Positions 1 through 5,939 of a stretch of DNA of 15,361 bases are shown piece by piece; position 1 is the stretch's first letter, and each line of letters opens with the position of its first letter. A program made the translations under genes and the position numbers. The stretch lies in assembly GCA_038199985.1 (NCBI GenBank), contig JBBPYK010000014.1:1-15361 (forward strand), in the 5' to 3' direction. The notes below the pieces were generated by a model. That model had not been told where the DNA came from. It saw nothing but the letters and a program-made list of their open reading frames with translations, and made no database searches. Source of the stretch: Arthrobacter_J sp038199985. GTDB taxonomy: Bacteria > Actinomycetota > Actinomycetes > Actinomycetales > Micrococcaceae.

Positions 1-386
1 CTCCTATGAAGCCATACCCGCCGCCACGTGAAGCGATCACGGCCGGCGGACAAGTCAGGTGAAAGACAGAAACTCCAAGAGTTACGTCATGTGGGCGAAG
101 AGCCACACCGAAACCGCGATCCCTACCACTATCACCGTGGGCGGGTGGAGCCCGAAAGACAGAGCTCAAAGCGGTCCACCTGTGGATGAACCGCCACAAC
201 GATTCACGTTCGAAACCGCGAACGGGCATCGAAGGCATGCTGCTGTAACCGGGAACGCTCCGATTCGACCTGTCGCGTTGGGGTGTACTTAGTGCCACAT
301 AGCAGTAGCTCTTGCTCAGCAACCTAAAGGTTAGTGACACATCTATGATCTGAAACAACTGTGGTCAATTGAGAAGAGGAATCTGC
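1..386. other. Gene-free left edge
   Basis: No ORF here is convincing. The longest plus-strand frame (59-292, 77 codons) has no recognisable motif and no good ribosome binding site. Another plus frame ending at 251 reads ...KAVHLWMNRHNDSR... up to a TAA and might be the 3' end of a lost gene, but I do not recognise it. A short palindrome AACCTAAAGGTT lies at 321-332, about 55 bases ahead of the nuclease gene, and could be an operator or chance. A TATGAT at about 343-348 is a weak -10 candidate without a good -35. Confidence 0.4.
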
Positions 387-2135
387 ATGTCACGAGTTCC
401 GTGGACAAGGCACGACGGCGATGACATCGAGGCTGTGGTCGCCATGTTCATCAGCGCGGAACACCCGACGGCGGAACGAATTACTCCCTCTGTTGGCGAC
501 GGCGGCATTGATGTGCTGGTCAAGACAGATAAGACGCGTGTCTATCAGGTTAAGAAGTTTTCGAGCCCTCTCACATCCGGGCAAAAGAAACAGGTGGAGG
601 AGTCCGTCGACAGGTTGCGCACCGACCCGCGCGTCAAAGACTTGCAGGTAGACGAGTGGCACTTGGTGATGCCCTGGGACCCAACCTTGGAGTCAAAGAA
701 GTGGTTGACGGACTATGTCACTGGGAGGGGCCTGCCGGATCCGGTTTGGGATGGTCTGACACGGTGTGACCTTTGGGCTAGTCAACATCCCAACATCGTG
801 GACTACTACTTAGAGGGGCACGGTGAACGCATTCGAGAGATGGCCTGGGACATTGTTCACCATCTCCGTCTGAAAGACATCAGAGACGAGGACGTTCAGA
901 AGCGGGACATCTCGCGGTTTGCGGAGGAGCTTAGCGCTACGGCCGCGATCCTCAGCCGTGAGGACCCGTTTTATCGATACGGGGTCCACGTCGACCCGCA
1001 GTCCAAATTCCCCGATAAGGGAGACATACGCGAGGCACTAACGAACGTTAGGCCGGGGCTAGTGTGCTCGACCATAACGGGGAACAACGAGATGAGCGTT
1101 CGGCTCGACGTCTACGCGAAGAACCAAGTTGCTCATCAGTTAGATCCGCTCAAGATCAACGTTGTTATGACAGCACTGCCTGGGTCCGCCGAAGCTACCG
1201 CGATACAAGACTTCATCAAGTTCGGTAGTCCACTCGAGTTGCCAGACGGTGTAAGTGGTGCGTCCAACCTGCCCGGAGGCCTCGGGGGCAATTTTACAGA
1301 CGCAAGCTTGACGGTGTATCCAAACACCGAGCTTCCCGAAAGCGAACGTGAATCGCGACTGGTGATCTTCGACGCGGAAGATCAGCAGACTGACTCACTA
1401 GTAGTTCACGGTCAGTACACCACCACAGGTATGGCTACTGATCAGGGCGTACGAGGAATCGAGTCACTTTTGACTGATGCTCACGGCATCTTGGAGGTTC
1501 TTCTAAGGTTCGATGTTGATGAGCAGACTTTGGGGATGGGCACTAGGATTCGTCCTCCGCATGGGAAGCTTGCCGTAGATGTTCTTCCGCCACTGCGCTT
1601 TTACGGAAGGATGAGAGCTCCTAATGTATTGGCAGTCGCGCCGCGCTTCGGACCAATACCGGATGGTCGAAACGTGTTAGTGGAAAGAGACAAGAACGTC
1701 ACGGATCTGTGGATTAACGTGGCTGAGGCGCTAAGTCTCATTCAGGAGCGCACTGCACAGCGGCTCCATTTCCCGAATCTTCAAGATGTGGACGAAGACC
1801 AGATTTGGGAGATTCTCCGCGTGGGAGCACTGCTCAGAGGAGAACCAGTGACCTTGAACACCGGCCACCTAGCAACCGACCATGATCCTGCGGCTTCGGA
1901 TGAGGCAGAGACGATGGTCTGGTTCCTGCCATGGAATATCACCGTGCAGGAGGGGCTGATCGATTTGGGGTACCTCGCCTATGCGTTCTCCGGCTCGTTG
2001 TATGAGCGAGCCCACGAGGGGCCGGATGGTTTGTACGACGTGTGGAGCGTGGATGACGGCAAAGTGCTTATGAGGACGCTTTCCGAGGAAGAACAGAAAG
2101 CCCTACCGGACATCCCGGAACCAGGAGGCGCTTAG
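387..2135 (+). CDS. Mrr-like PD-(D/E)xK nuclease with long unknown C-terminal region
   Basis: This 582-residue protein is probably a defence-type DNA nuclease. The first 60 residues carry the restriction-endonuclease fold signature of the Mrr_cat type: a helix with Glu15, then GDGGIDV (37-43) with Asp42, then YQVKKF (53-58) giving the Q-x-K pair Gln55/Lys57. The remaining ~500 residues match nothing I recognise. They include a W-rich stretch near 91-130 and look globular and soluble, with no membrane helix. Start: the frame is open back to a TTG at 369, but the ATG at 387 has AGAGGA six bases upstream and begins directly with the domain, so I chose it. It stands alone on the plus strand, followed by 560 gene-free bases. 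The nuclease assignment is by motif; the target (modified, foreign or damaged DNA) is not visible. It could also be an effector whose C-terminal part senses a partner. Confidence 0.75.
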   Translation: MSRVPWTRHDGDDIEAVVAMFISAEHPTAERITPSVGDGGIDVLVKTDKTRVYQVKKFSSPLTSGQKKQVEESVDRLRTDPRVKDLQVDEWHLVMPWDPTLESKKWLTDYVTGRGLPDPVWDGLTRCDLWASQHPNIVDYYLEGHGERIREMAWDIVHHLRLKDIRDEDVQKRDISRFAEELSATAAILSREDPFYRYGVHVDPQSKFPDKGDIREALTNVRPGLVCSTITGNNEMSVRLDVYAKNQVAHQLDPLKINVVMTALPGSAEATAIQDFIKFGSPLELPDGVSGASNLPGGLGGNFTDASLTVYPNTELPESERESRLVIFDAEDQQTDSLVVHGQYTTTGMATDQGVRGIESLLTDAHGILEVLLRFDVDEQTLGMGTRIRPPHGKLAVDVLPPLRFYGRMRAPNVLAVAPRFGPIPDGRNVLVERDKNVTDLWINVAEALSLIQERTAQRLHFPNLQDVDEDQIWEILRVGALLRGEPVTLNTGHLATDHDPAASDEAETMVWFLPWNITVQEGLIDLGYLAYAFSGSLYERAHEGPDGLYDVWSVDDGKVLMRTLSEEEQKALPDIPEPGGA

Positions 2136-2474
2136 AGCGGTATCTGACTGAGTCAAACGTGTTCGAGGTTGTGCATGATCGCCGGCCGGTGGTGGTGACG
2201 TGTCGAGGTGTTGGTGACCTGGCGATGGTGTGCAACCGGTTGATGTGAGTCCCGTCGTCCATCTGTGTGCGGGAAAAGCCCGAAGGACTGTAGCTTTTGC
2301 CGTGCATCCTGTGGACGAGGGGCTGCACCACGCGATTTCGCACCCTCAGTGCATCGTGTCGGTGCAACGGCAGCCTGCTGGCTGTCGTCGTGGCGCGCGG
2401 CAGGACCTCCGGCGGTGCTGGGCGTGGCGTTGATGACGGTTCGTCGCAGGTGACGCGCGCGCGAGGTTCCCCCT

Positions 2475-2490
2475 GGGCGGCCAACCGCCC
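2475..2490. other. Short GC hairpin
   Basis: GGGCGG-CCAA-CCGCCC is a perfect 6-bp stem with a 4-base loop in gene-free DNA. It has no T-run after it, so it is not a typical intrinsic terminator. Its function is unknown. Confidence 0.4.
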
Positions 2491-2532
2491 CGCCCATCTT
2501 GCGGAACGATGACCGCTGTCCGCGACCTGCTG

Positions 2533-2578
2533 GTACTGGTTTGGTACCGCTGTAGTACAGGATGAGTACTGGTGTGGT
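2533..2578. repeat. Direct repeat pair, 33-bp spacing
   Basis: GTACTGGTTTGGT at 2533-2545 and GTACTGGTGTGGT at 2566-2578 match at 12 of 13 positions and start 33 bases apart, about three helical turns. That spacing suits paired binding sites for a regulator or replication protein. The pair lies 118 bases before the GTG of the Ymh-like gene. The biological role is inferred only from repeat and spacing. Confidence 0.4.
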
Positions 2579-2598
2579 GCTGGTTCGGCGCCGTGCAG

Positions 2599-2615
2599 GG
2601 CGGGTGACTCCCGCC
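2599..2615. other. Short GC hairpin
   Basis: GGCGGG-TGACT-CCCGCC forms a 6-bp stem with a 5-base loop. It follows the direct repeat pair and precedes the Ymh-like gene. There is no T-tract. It may be part of a nicking or protein-binding site, but nothing in the window confirms this. Confidence 0.35.
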
Positions 2616-2681
2616 GAAGCGAAGCGTAGGACCGCTCAGGGGTTATGAGGCCGGCACCTCGTAGGCTGGGCTGAACACATC

Positions 2682-2687
2682 AGGAGG
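2682..2687 (+). promoter_or_regulatory. Strong Shine-Dalgarno for the Ymh-like gene
   Basis: AGGAGG lies nine bases before the GTG at 2697. It fixes the start of the short gene and argues that translation really begins here, although the protein lacks the usual N-terminal half of its family. The frame is closed upstream by a TGA at 2646. Confidence 0.6.
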
Positions 2688-2696
2688 AGCGCACTC

Positions 2697-3023
2697 GTGC
2701 CGACTAAAGATCGACTTCCGTTCACCGATGTCTCCGACGGTGTGCTGATGGCTCAGGCCTTCAGCCTTTCCAATCCAGAAGAGGGTAAGTCGCGCCTTCG
2801 TTGGCCAAAAGAGCCATCTGACCGGACAGTCCGATCAATGCAACAAGGGATACTTCAGTATGCACAAAGATGCTTTAGTGCTATTCGTAATCCAAGTGCG
2901 CATTCAACAGAAGAGCTAGAAGAAAGTACCTCACTCAGCCAACTTGCCGCATTAAGTCTGCTTGCTACGTGGGCAGAGAAGTGTGATGTTCTCACGGCCA
3001 GCTCCTCCGATCCACCCTTCTAA
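2697..3023 (+). CDS. N-terminally truncated TIGR02391 (Ymh) family protein
   Basis: This 108-residue product resembles the C-terminal domain of the TIGR02391/Hypoth_Ymh family. The pattern seen is LMAQAFSLSNP (17-27), a basic/aromatic stretch, then QQGILQYAQRCFSAIRNPSAH (about 49-69) followed by an amphipathic helix with LAALSLLATW. The RNPSAH segment fits the R-x4-H signature of HEPN-type ribonucleases, so an RNA-cleaving, abortive-infection-like role is possible; that step is inference. Family members are usually two to three times longer, with an N-terminal helical domain that is absent here. The GTG start has an AGGAGG at good distance, so a short protein is probably made. The family is common near phage and restriction genes. 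It could be an inactive remnant or a stand-alone toxin-like domain. Confidence 0.55.
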   Translation: MPTKDRLPFTDVSDGVLMAQAFSLSNPEEGKSRLRWPKEPSDRTVRSMQQGILQYAQRCFSAIRNPSAHSTEELEESTSLSQLAALSLLATWAEKCDVLTASSSDPPF

Positions 3024-3066
3024 TAGCTTGGCGAAAGTAGTCCTAATAACTTGGTTGAAGTAGTCC
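3021..3066. repeat. Tandem imperfect 23-bp repeat
   Basis: Two adjacent 23-base units (3021-3043 and 3044-3066) both begin TAATARCTTGG and end AAGTAGTCC; 19 of 23 positions are identical. The first unit contains the stop codon of the Ymh-like gene. The pair lies 52 bases before the GTG of the membrane protein gene. It may be a regulator binding site or an old slippage duplication. Confidence 0.6.
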
Positions 3067-3117
3067 ACTTTTCCAAGCACTACGTCGTCGCCGCGCCCCG
3101 CACGGTAGGCTAAGCCC

Positions 3118-3657
3118 GTGTTCGATCCTGTTGATTGGTTTCTTACCGCAGAAGCGGCAGTTCAAATCAGTACGATCGCGCTGTGTCTTTCCTTAGTTAC
3201 TACAGGGCTCTCGATTGGCGGCTTTATCACTGCCGTACGGTCCCTAAATGCTACGCGAAGACAAGAGAAGCGTCGCAAGCCGCAGATCATCCTTACGTAC
3301 CTCTCTAGCTCGCGAGGCGACACTGGACCCACGACCGAGTACCTGTTCCGAATACGGGCCCAAAACCCTACGGAGTCTAACAACGCACTAACCGCGGCCG
3401 AACTAGAGATCCGTTACCTCTTAAGTGGAGAACTGGTCTCTCTCCGAATCGCGAGCTCTCCCACAGAAAATTCGCTAGCGATTCCGGCCCCAATCACCGC
3501 TGGTTCAAGCATCGAAGGCGAAGTTTGCTTTCCTATGGCGAAGGAACTGTTGGACGGACGCAGACCGCGCGAGTACGTGCTGCACCTCACGGACACTTTC
3601 GACAACAGCACCGTCATCCCTGTGGAGATTGTCTATGAACTCAGATCGGCGGAATAA
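3118..3657 (+). CDS. Single-pass membrane protein with cytoplasmic beta-rich domain
   Basis: This 179-residue protein was not recognised. Residues about 14-40 form one hydrophobic segment (VQISTIALCLSLVTTGLSIG...). It is followed by a strongly basic stretch, ATRRQEKRRK (45-54), so by the positive-inside rule the C-terminal ~125 residues should be cytoplasmic. That domain alternates hydrophobic and polar residues with Pro/Gly turns and looks like a beta sandwich. No cleavable signal peptide is evident. The GTG start has a moderate GGTAGG eight bases upstream. Its TAA is immediately followed by the ATG of the next gene, so the two are surely co-transcribed and probably work together. A membrane anchor or sensor of a small defence operon is one idea; nothing in the sequence proves it. 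Confidence 0.6.
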   Translation: MFDPVDWFLTAEAAVQISTIALCLSLVTTGLSIGGFITAVRSLNATRRQEKRRKPQIILTYLSSSRGDTGPTTEYLFRIRAQNPTESNNALTAAELEIRYLLSGELVSLRIASSPTENSLAIPAPITAGSSIEGEVCFPMAKELLDGRRPREYVLHLTDTFDNSTVIPVEIVYELRSAE

Positions 3658-4209
3658 ATGGAAGTAAAGCGAGTTGCCAGGGATCGCGTTGTGCGCGCGA
3701 CGAGCTCGGCCGCCATCGCAAACGCGGACACTGCAGGTGGGCGACTAGTTCCTCTCATCATGGTCAATGCGACTGGGCACCCAGAGGTAACGGAGCTGAT
3801 CCGAGTTCACGGGTACACGACAGCTGGCGACGTCGCCTCGCAGTGGGCTACCGTCCTCGGCAAACCGAACGTAGTTCACCTGCTTTTGAAATTCGCTCGT
3901 CCAGTTGCTACCACAATCAGCGTCGAGTTTCCGCTGCCAGAACTCGCCGGCGCCATTGACAACGTCCTCCGCGCTAAAAGCATGTTCCTTCTAGAAGGGC
4001 CGAAAGGCTCGACGTTCACCAGCACCCAGGGACAATCACGCATACTGCTGGAGCTACCCTCAACCGGGTTCGAAAAAACTTGGGACCATATTTTCCATAA
4101 GGCAATCACTAACATGATGCGCGAGGAAGGCCTTAGCCGGCGGCAGGCGGAACATCAAGCCCAAACATTTATTACCCACTGGCGTGAATCGACCTCGTTC
4201 GATCTTTAG
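3658..4209 (+). CDS. Hypothetical protein paired with the membrane protein
   Basis: The 183-residue product has no family I can name. It begins right after the TAA of the preceding gene, with zero bases between, which implies translational coupling. The middle part (about 75-105) reads VVHLLLKFARPV...SVEFPLPEL, compatible with beta strands. The end (about 145-178) is helical and charged, with HKAITNMMREEGLSRRQAEHQAQTF. No catalytic motif, signal peptide or membrane segment is seen. The pairing suggests a soluble partner of the membrane protein. The start could also be a little downstream, since no separate ribosome binding site beyond a GGCGGA near 3649 is visible. A 7-bp hairpin at 4277-4293 lies downstream. 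Confidence 0.55.
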   Translation: MEVKRVARDRVVRATSSAAIANADTAGGRLVPLIMVNATGHPEVTELIRVHGYTTAGDVASQWATVLGKPNVVHLLLKFARPVATTISVEFPLPELAGAIDNVLRAKSMFLLEGPKGSTFTSTQGQSRILLELPSTGFEKTWDHIFHKAITNMMREEGLSRRQAEHQAQTFITHWRESTSFDL

Positions 4210-4276
4210 GCCTCGACGCACCACCAATCCGCGGCGGGGCGCCTGAAACAGGACCCAGTCACCTTTGGAGGTTAAC

Positions 4277-4293
4277 AGGGCTCTACGAGCCCT
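4277..4293. terminator. Weak hairpin after the membrane-protein pair
   Basis: AGGGCTC-TAC-GAGCCCT is a perfect 7-bp stem with a 3-base loop, 68 bases after the stop of the 183-residue protein. Only a weak pyrimidine run (TCT) follows, and it sits inside the open gene fragment, so a terminator role is only a possibility. Confidence 0.25.
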
Positions 4294-4340
4294 TCTACAA
4301 CTGCAAGGACAAGCTCGCCGGAAAGATCCTCGCCGCTGGG

Positions 4341-4354
4341 ATTGACGTCAATCT
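4341..4354. repeat. Palindromic target and left copy of target duplication
   Basis: ATTGACGTCAAT (4341-4352) is a perfect 12-bp palindrome. The left target copy GTCAATCT (4347-4354) is its right half plus two bases. The right copy is GTCAACCT (5801-5808), with one mismatch. Confidence 0.7.
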
Positions 4355-4377
4355 GGCTCTCCGTGGTTCGTGGTGAA
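4355..4377 (+). repeat. IS left terminal inverted repeat
   Basis: This is the 23-base terminal repeat beginning GGCTCTCCGTGG. It is perfectly complementary to 5778-5800 and marks the end of the ISL3 element distal to the transposase start. Confidence 0.9.
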
Positions 4378-4397
4378 TTCCACTGCTGGGAGGATGT

Positions 4398-5686
4398 TTA
4401 GGCCGCTGTTCTGGCGGCACTTCTCAACATGATACGGGTGCGGTAGTTGGCGTTGTTGACGAACCCGCGGCCGGTGCGTTTGATGTTCTTGATCGCGGTG
4501 TTGTTGGCTTCGACTTTCGCGGTGGTGGCACCGGTGACGATGAGGACCTCGATCTCGGCCCACCACCTGCAGACGGTGCGGTAGAGCCGGCGAGCTTCTG
4601 GCTGGTCTGTTCGTTCCACCAGCTCCTGCAGGACCTGCTTCGCGGCGGCGGCGTCTTCGAGGCAGCCTGCGCGCAGCAGTGTCCGGAGCTGTTCCTTGAC
4701 CTCCCAGGCGCCCTGGAGCCGACCGGTGGGATCATCGATGGCGAAGACGACCTCCAACCGGGTCCGTGCCCGGTCCGAGAGTTTCTCGGAGCCCTTGAAC
4801 AGTAGCCGCCGGTTCGCCCAGACCGGGTCCACGGCGCGCCCCCGCCGGCCCTTGGTTTCCTGCGTCAGACGCTGACGGACCTCGGTCACCATCGCATTGC
4901 CGAGCATGCTCAGATGAAACGCATCTACGCTGACAGCGGTGCGGGGAAGCCACATCCGCTAAGGCCTTGCGAAACGCCGCCGACGGATCGATCGCGACTA
5001 CCTGGACGCCGAGGCGCCACTGCAGGGGACGGCTTTCAGCCAGTCTCCGATACCGGTGCTGTCCCTCCCGTCGACCACGCCAAGGACCTGCCCGGTATCC
5101 AGATCCCGATGGTCGACATCCAGGGCTCGAACCGTTTCCAGGCCTTGGTTTCCGGGTCCTGGAAGAAGCGCACGGACCGGAACCGGTGCTCATCGATGCC
5201 CAGCATCACCGGGGCCAGAGCGTCCACATCGGGTAGCTTCAATGCCGCAGCGTCCAGAGCACGCTGGACCAGCCACCACGAGACCCCGAAAGCCACCGCG
5301 GTTTCCGCGGCTGCACGGCCCGAATCCACCACCGCATCAACCAGTGACTGACGCAGCCTGGCCGTGGAGCGGGAGAACGCGGGGACCTGCGGCGTCGCCT
5401 CGGAGAAGGTCTGCCTGGAGCATTCAGACTCGCCGCAGAAGAACCTGTACTTGACCCACATGACGTCGACCGGGCCCGCGAAAAGGACATCACGGATGCG
5501 CTGCAGGCGCCTGGAATGCCGTCGTCTGCTGATCACCCCGCAGCCCCGGCACCCAGCCTCCACCACCGACTCGACATGAATTCTGCGCTGGCCCAGCACC
5601 ATGATCCGGGCACTGACCACCCGGTGGCCGGGCAGGTTGAAAACGATGGTGGCAGCGTCGGGGTACGCCACAGTAGGCTCGATCAA
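4398..5686 (-). pseudogene. ISL3 family transposase, frameshifted
   Basis: The N-terminal frame (5686 downward) has the ISL3 zinc-binding pattern CRGCG and CGESEC, a helix-turn-helix region, and the first catalytic Asp in LGIDEHRF. The reading frame breaks near 5105-5109: one base is missing after ...EPWMSTI, and the next frame reads DLDTGQVLGVVDGRDSTG. It breaks again near 5028-5033, one base missing before LQWRLGVQVVAIDPSAAF, which holds the second Asp. It breaks a third time near 4967-4972, with one extra base before RMWLPRTAVSVDAFH. The last frame runs to TAA 4398 and contains VTGATTAKVEANNTAIK with the catalytic Glu. Joined, it would be about 430 residues, a normal length. The start used is a TTG; an ATG at 5705 in another frame may be the ancestral start with one more indel. 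No functional transposase can be made. Confidence 0.9.
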
Positions 5687-5777
5687 GGCTCGTGGTTCCT
5701 GTCATTGATGAATGCGTGAAGAACATCCATCCCAGCAGGGCCGAGAGCCCCTGTGCGCTTACGACACGAACCCGGGT

Positions 5778-5800
5778 TTCACCACGAACCACGGAGAGCC
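5778..5800 (-). repeat. IS right terminal inverted repeat
   Basis: This is the 23-base terminal repeat ending ACCACGGAGAGCC, the reverse complement of 4355-4377. It lies upstream of the transposase start; the family's promoter normally sits just inside this end. Confidence 0.9.
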
Positions 5801-5827
5801 GTCAACCTGACAATCCTGACCAAATAA
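5801..5827 (+). pseudogene. 3' tail of the IS-interrupted gene fragment
   Basis: Starting with the right target copy, the frame reads VNLTILTK then TAA at 5825-5827, continuing the frame that enters the IS at 4354. It belongs to the fragment at 4188-4354. Confidence 0.4.
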
Positions 5828-5874
5828 CGCTATTTCTCGCTTGGCAGCATCGCTTGTACTCATACTGGCGCCGT

Positions 5875-5923
5875 GGCCCATAACATGGCAAGCCGCATGA
5901 CGGGGTTTTCATTATGGGGGGCC
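5875..5923 (-). terminator. Inverted repeat downstream of hsdR
   Basis: GGCCCATAA (5875-5883) pairs with TTATGGGGGGCC (5912-5923) with a three-base bulge and a 28-base loop. It begins 17 bases after the hsdR stop codon on the minus strand. The long loop and lack of a T-tract make it a poor intrinsic terminator, but it is the only structure at the operon end. Confidence 0.25.
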
Positions 5924-5939
5924 TGTCTTCACCTGCCGC

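Larger units (their letters stand above)
2136..2696. other. GC-rich gene-free stretch with hairpins and direct repeat
   Basis: No credible gene lies in these 560 bases. Minus-strand frames of 114 and 138 codons (2153-2497, 2068-2484) are low-complexity, rich in Arg, His, Pro and Ser, mutually overlapping and without motifs. The stretch holds two short GC-rich hairpins (2475-2490 and 2599-2615) and a direct repeat near 2533-2578. The composition differs from the coding sequence on both sides, and the next gene lacks its expected N-terminal half, so a recombination junction probably lies here. A plasmid transfer origin or operator region is possible, but no relaxase or replication gene is present to support it. 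Confidence 0.45.
4188..4354 (+). pseudogene. 3' fragment of an unknown gene, cut by the IS
   Basis: A plus-strand frame is open from after the TGA at 4185 into the IS left end. It translates with typical high-GC third positions as ...LTGLYEPFYNCKDKLAGK... followed by ILAAGIDVN. There is no ATG/GTG/TTG start in frame, so the 5' part is missing. If the IS and one copy of the target duplication are removed, the frame continues on the other side as GIDVNLTILTK and stops at TAA 5825-5827. So this was a C-terminal gene fragment of roughly 55 codons before the IS arrived. Identity unknown. Confidence 0.4.
4355..5800 (-). mobile_element. ISL3-family insertion sequence, degenerate
   Basis: The 1446-bp element is bounded by perfect 23-bp inverted repeats (4355-4377 and 5778-5800; outer bases GGCTCTCCGTGGTTCG). 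It is flanked by an 8-bp near-duplicate: GTCAATCT before and GTCAACCT after. Length, repeat start GGCTCT and 8-bp duplication all agree with the ISL3 family. The single gene, on the minus strand, is an ISL3 transposase broken by several single-base indels, so the copy is not autonomous. The single mismatch in the target duplication also suggests it is not recent. The target abuts a perfect palindrome (4341-4352). Confidence 0.92.

Noticed and set aside
59..292. 77-codon plus-strand ORF at the left edge
   Set aside because: No ribosome binding site, no recognisable domain, biased composition; another frame over the same bases looks slightly more coding-like.
2068..2497. Overlapping minus-strand ORFs of 138 and 114 codons
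   Set aside because: Low-complexity Arg/His/Pro/Ser-rich translations, mutually overlapping frames in GC-rich DNA, no start signals.
2599..2660. Defined plasmid oriT
   Set aside because: Hairpin and neighbouring sequence are suggestive, but no known nick consensus was recognised and no relaxase or coupling protein is in the window.
4914..5454. Plus-strand ORFs within the IS
   Set aside because: They are antisense to the clearly recognisable ISL3 transposase and have no motifs.
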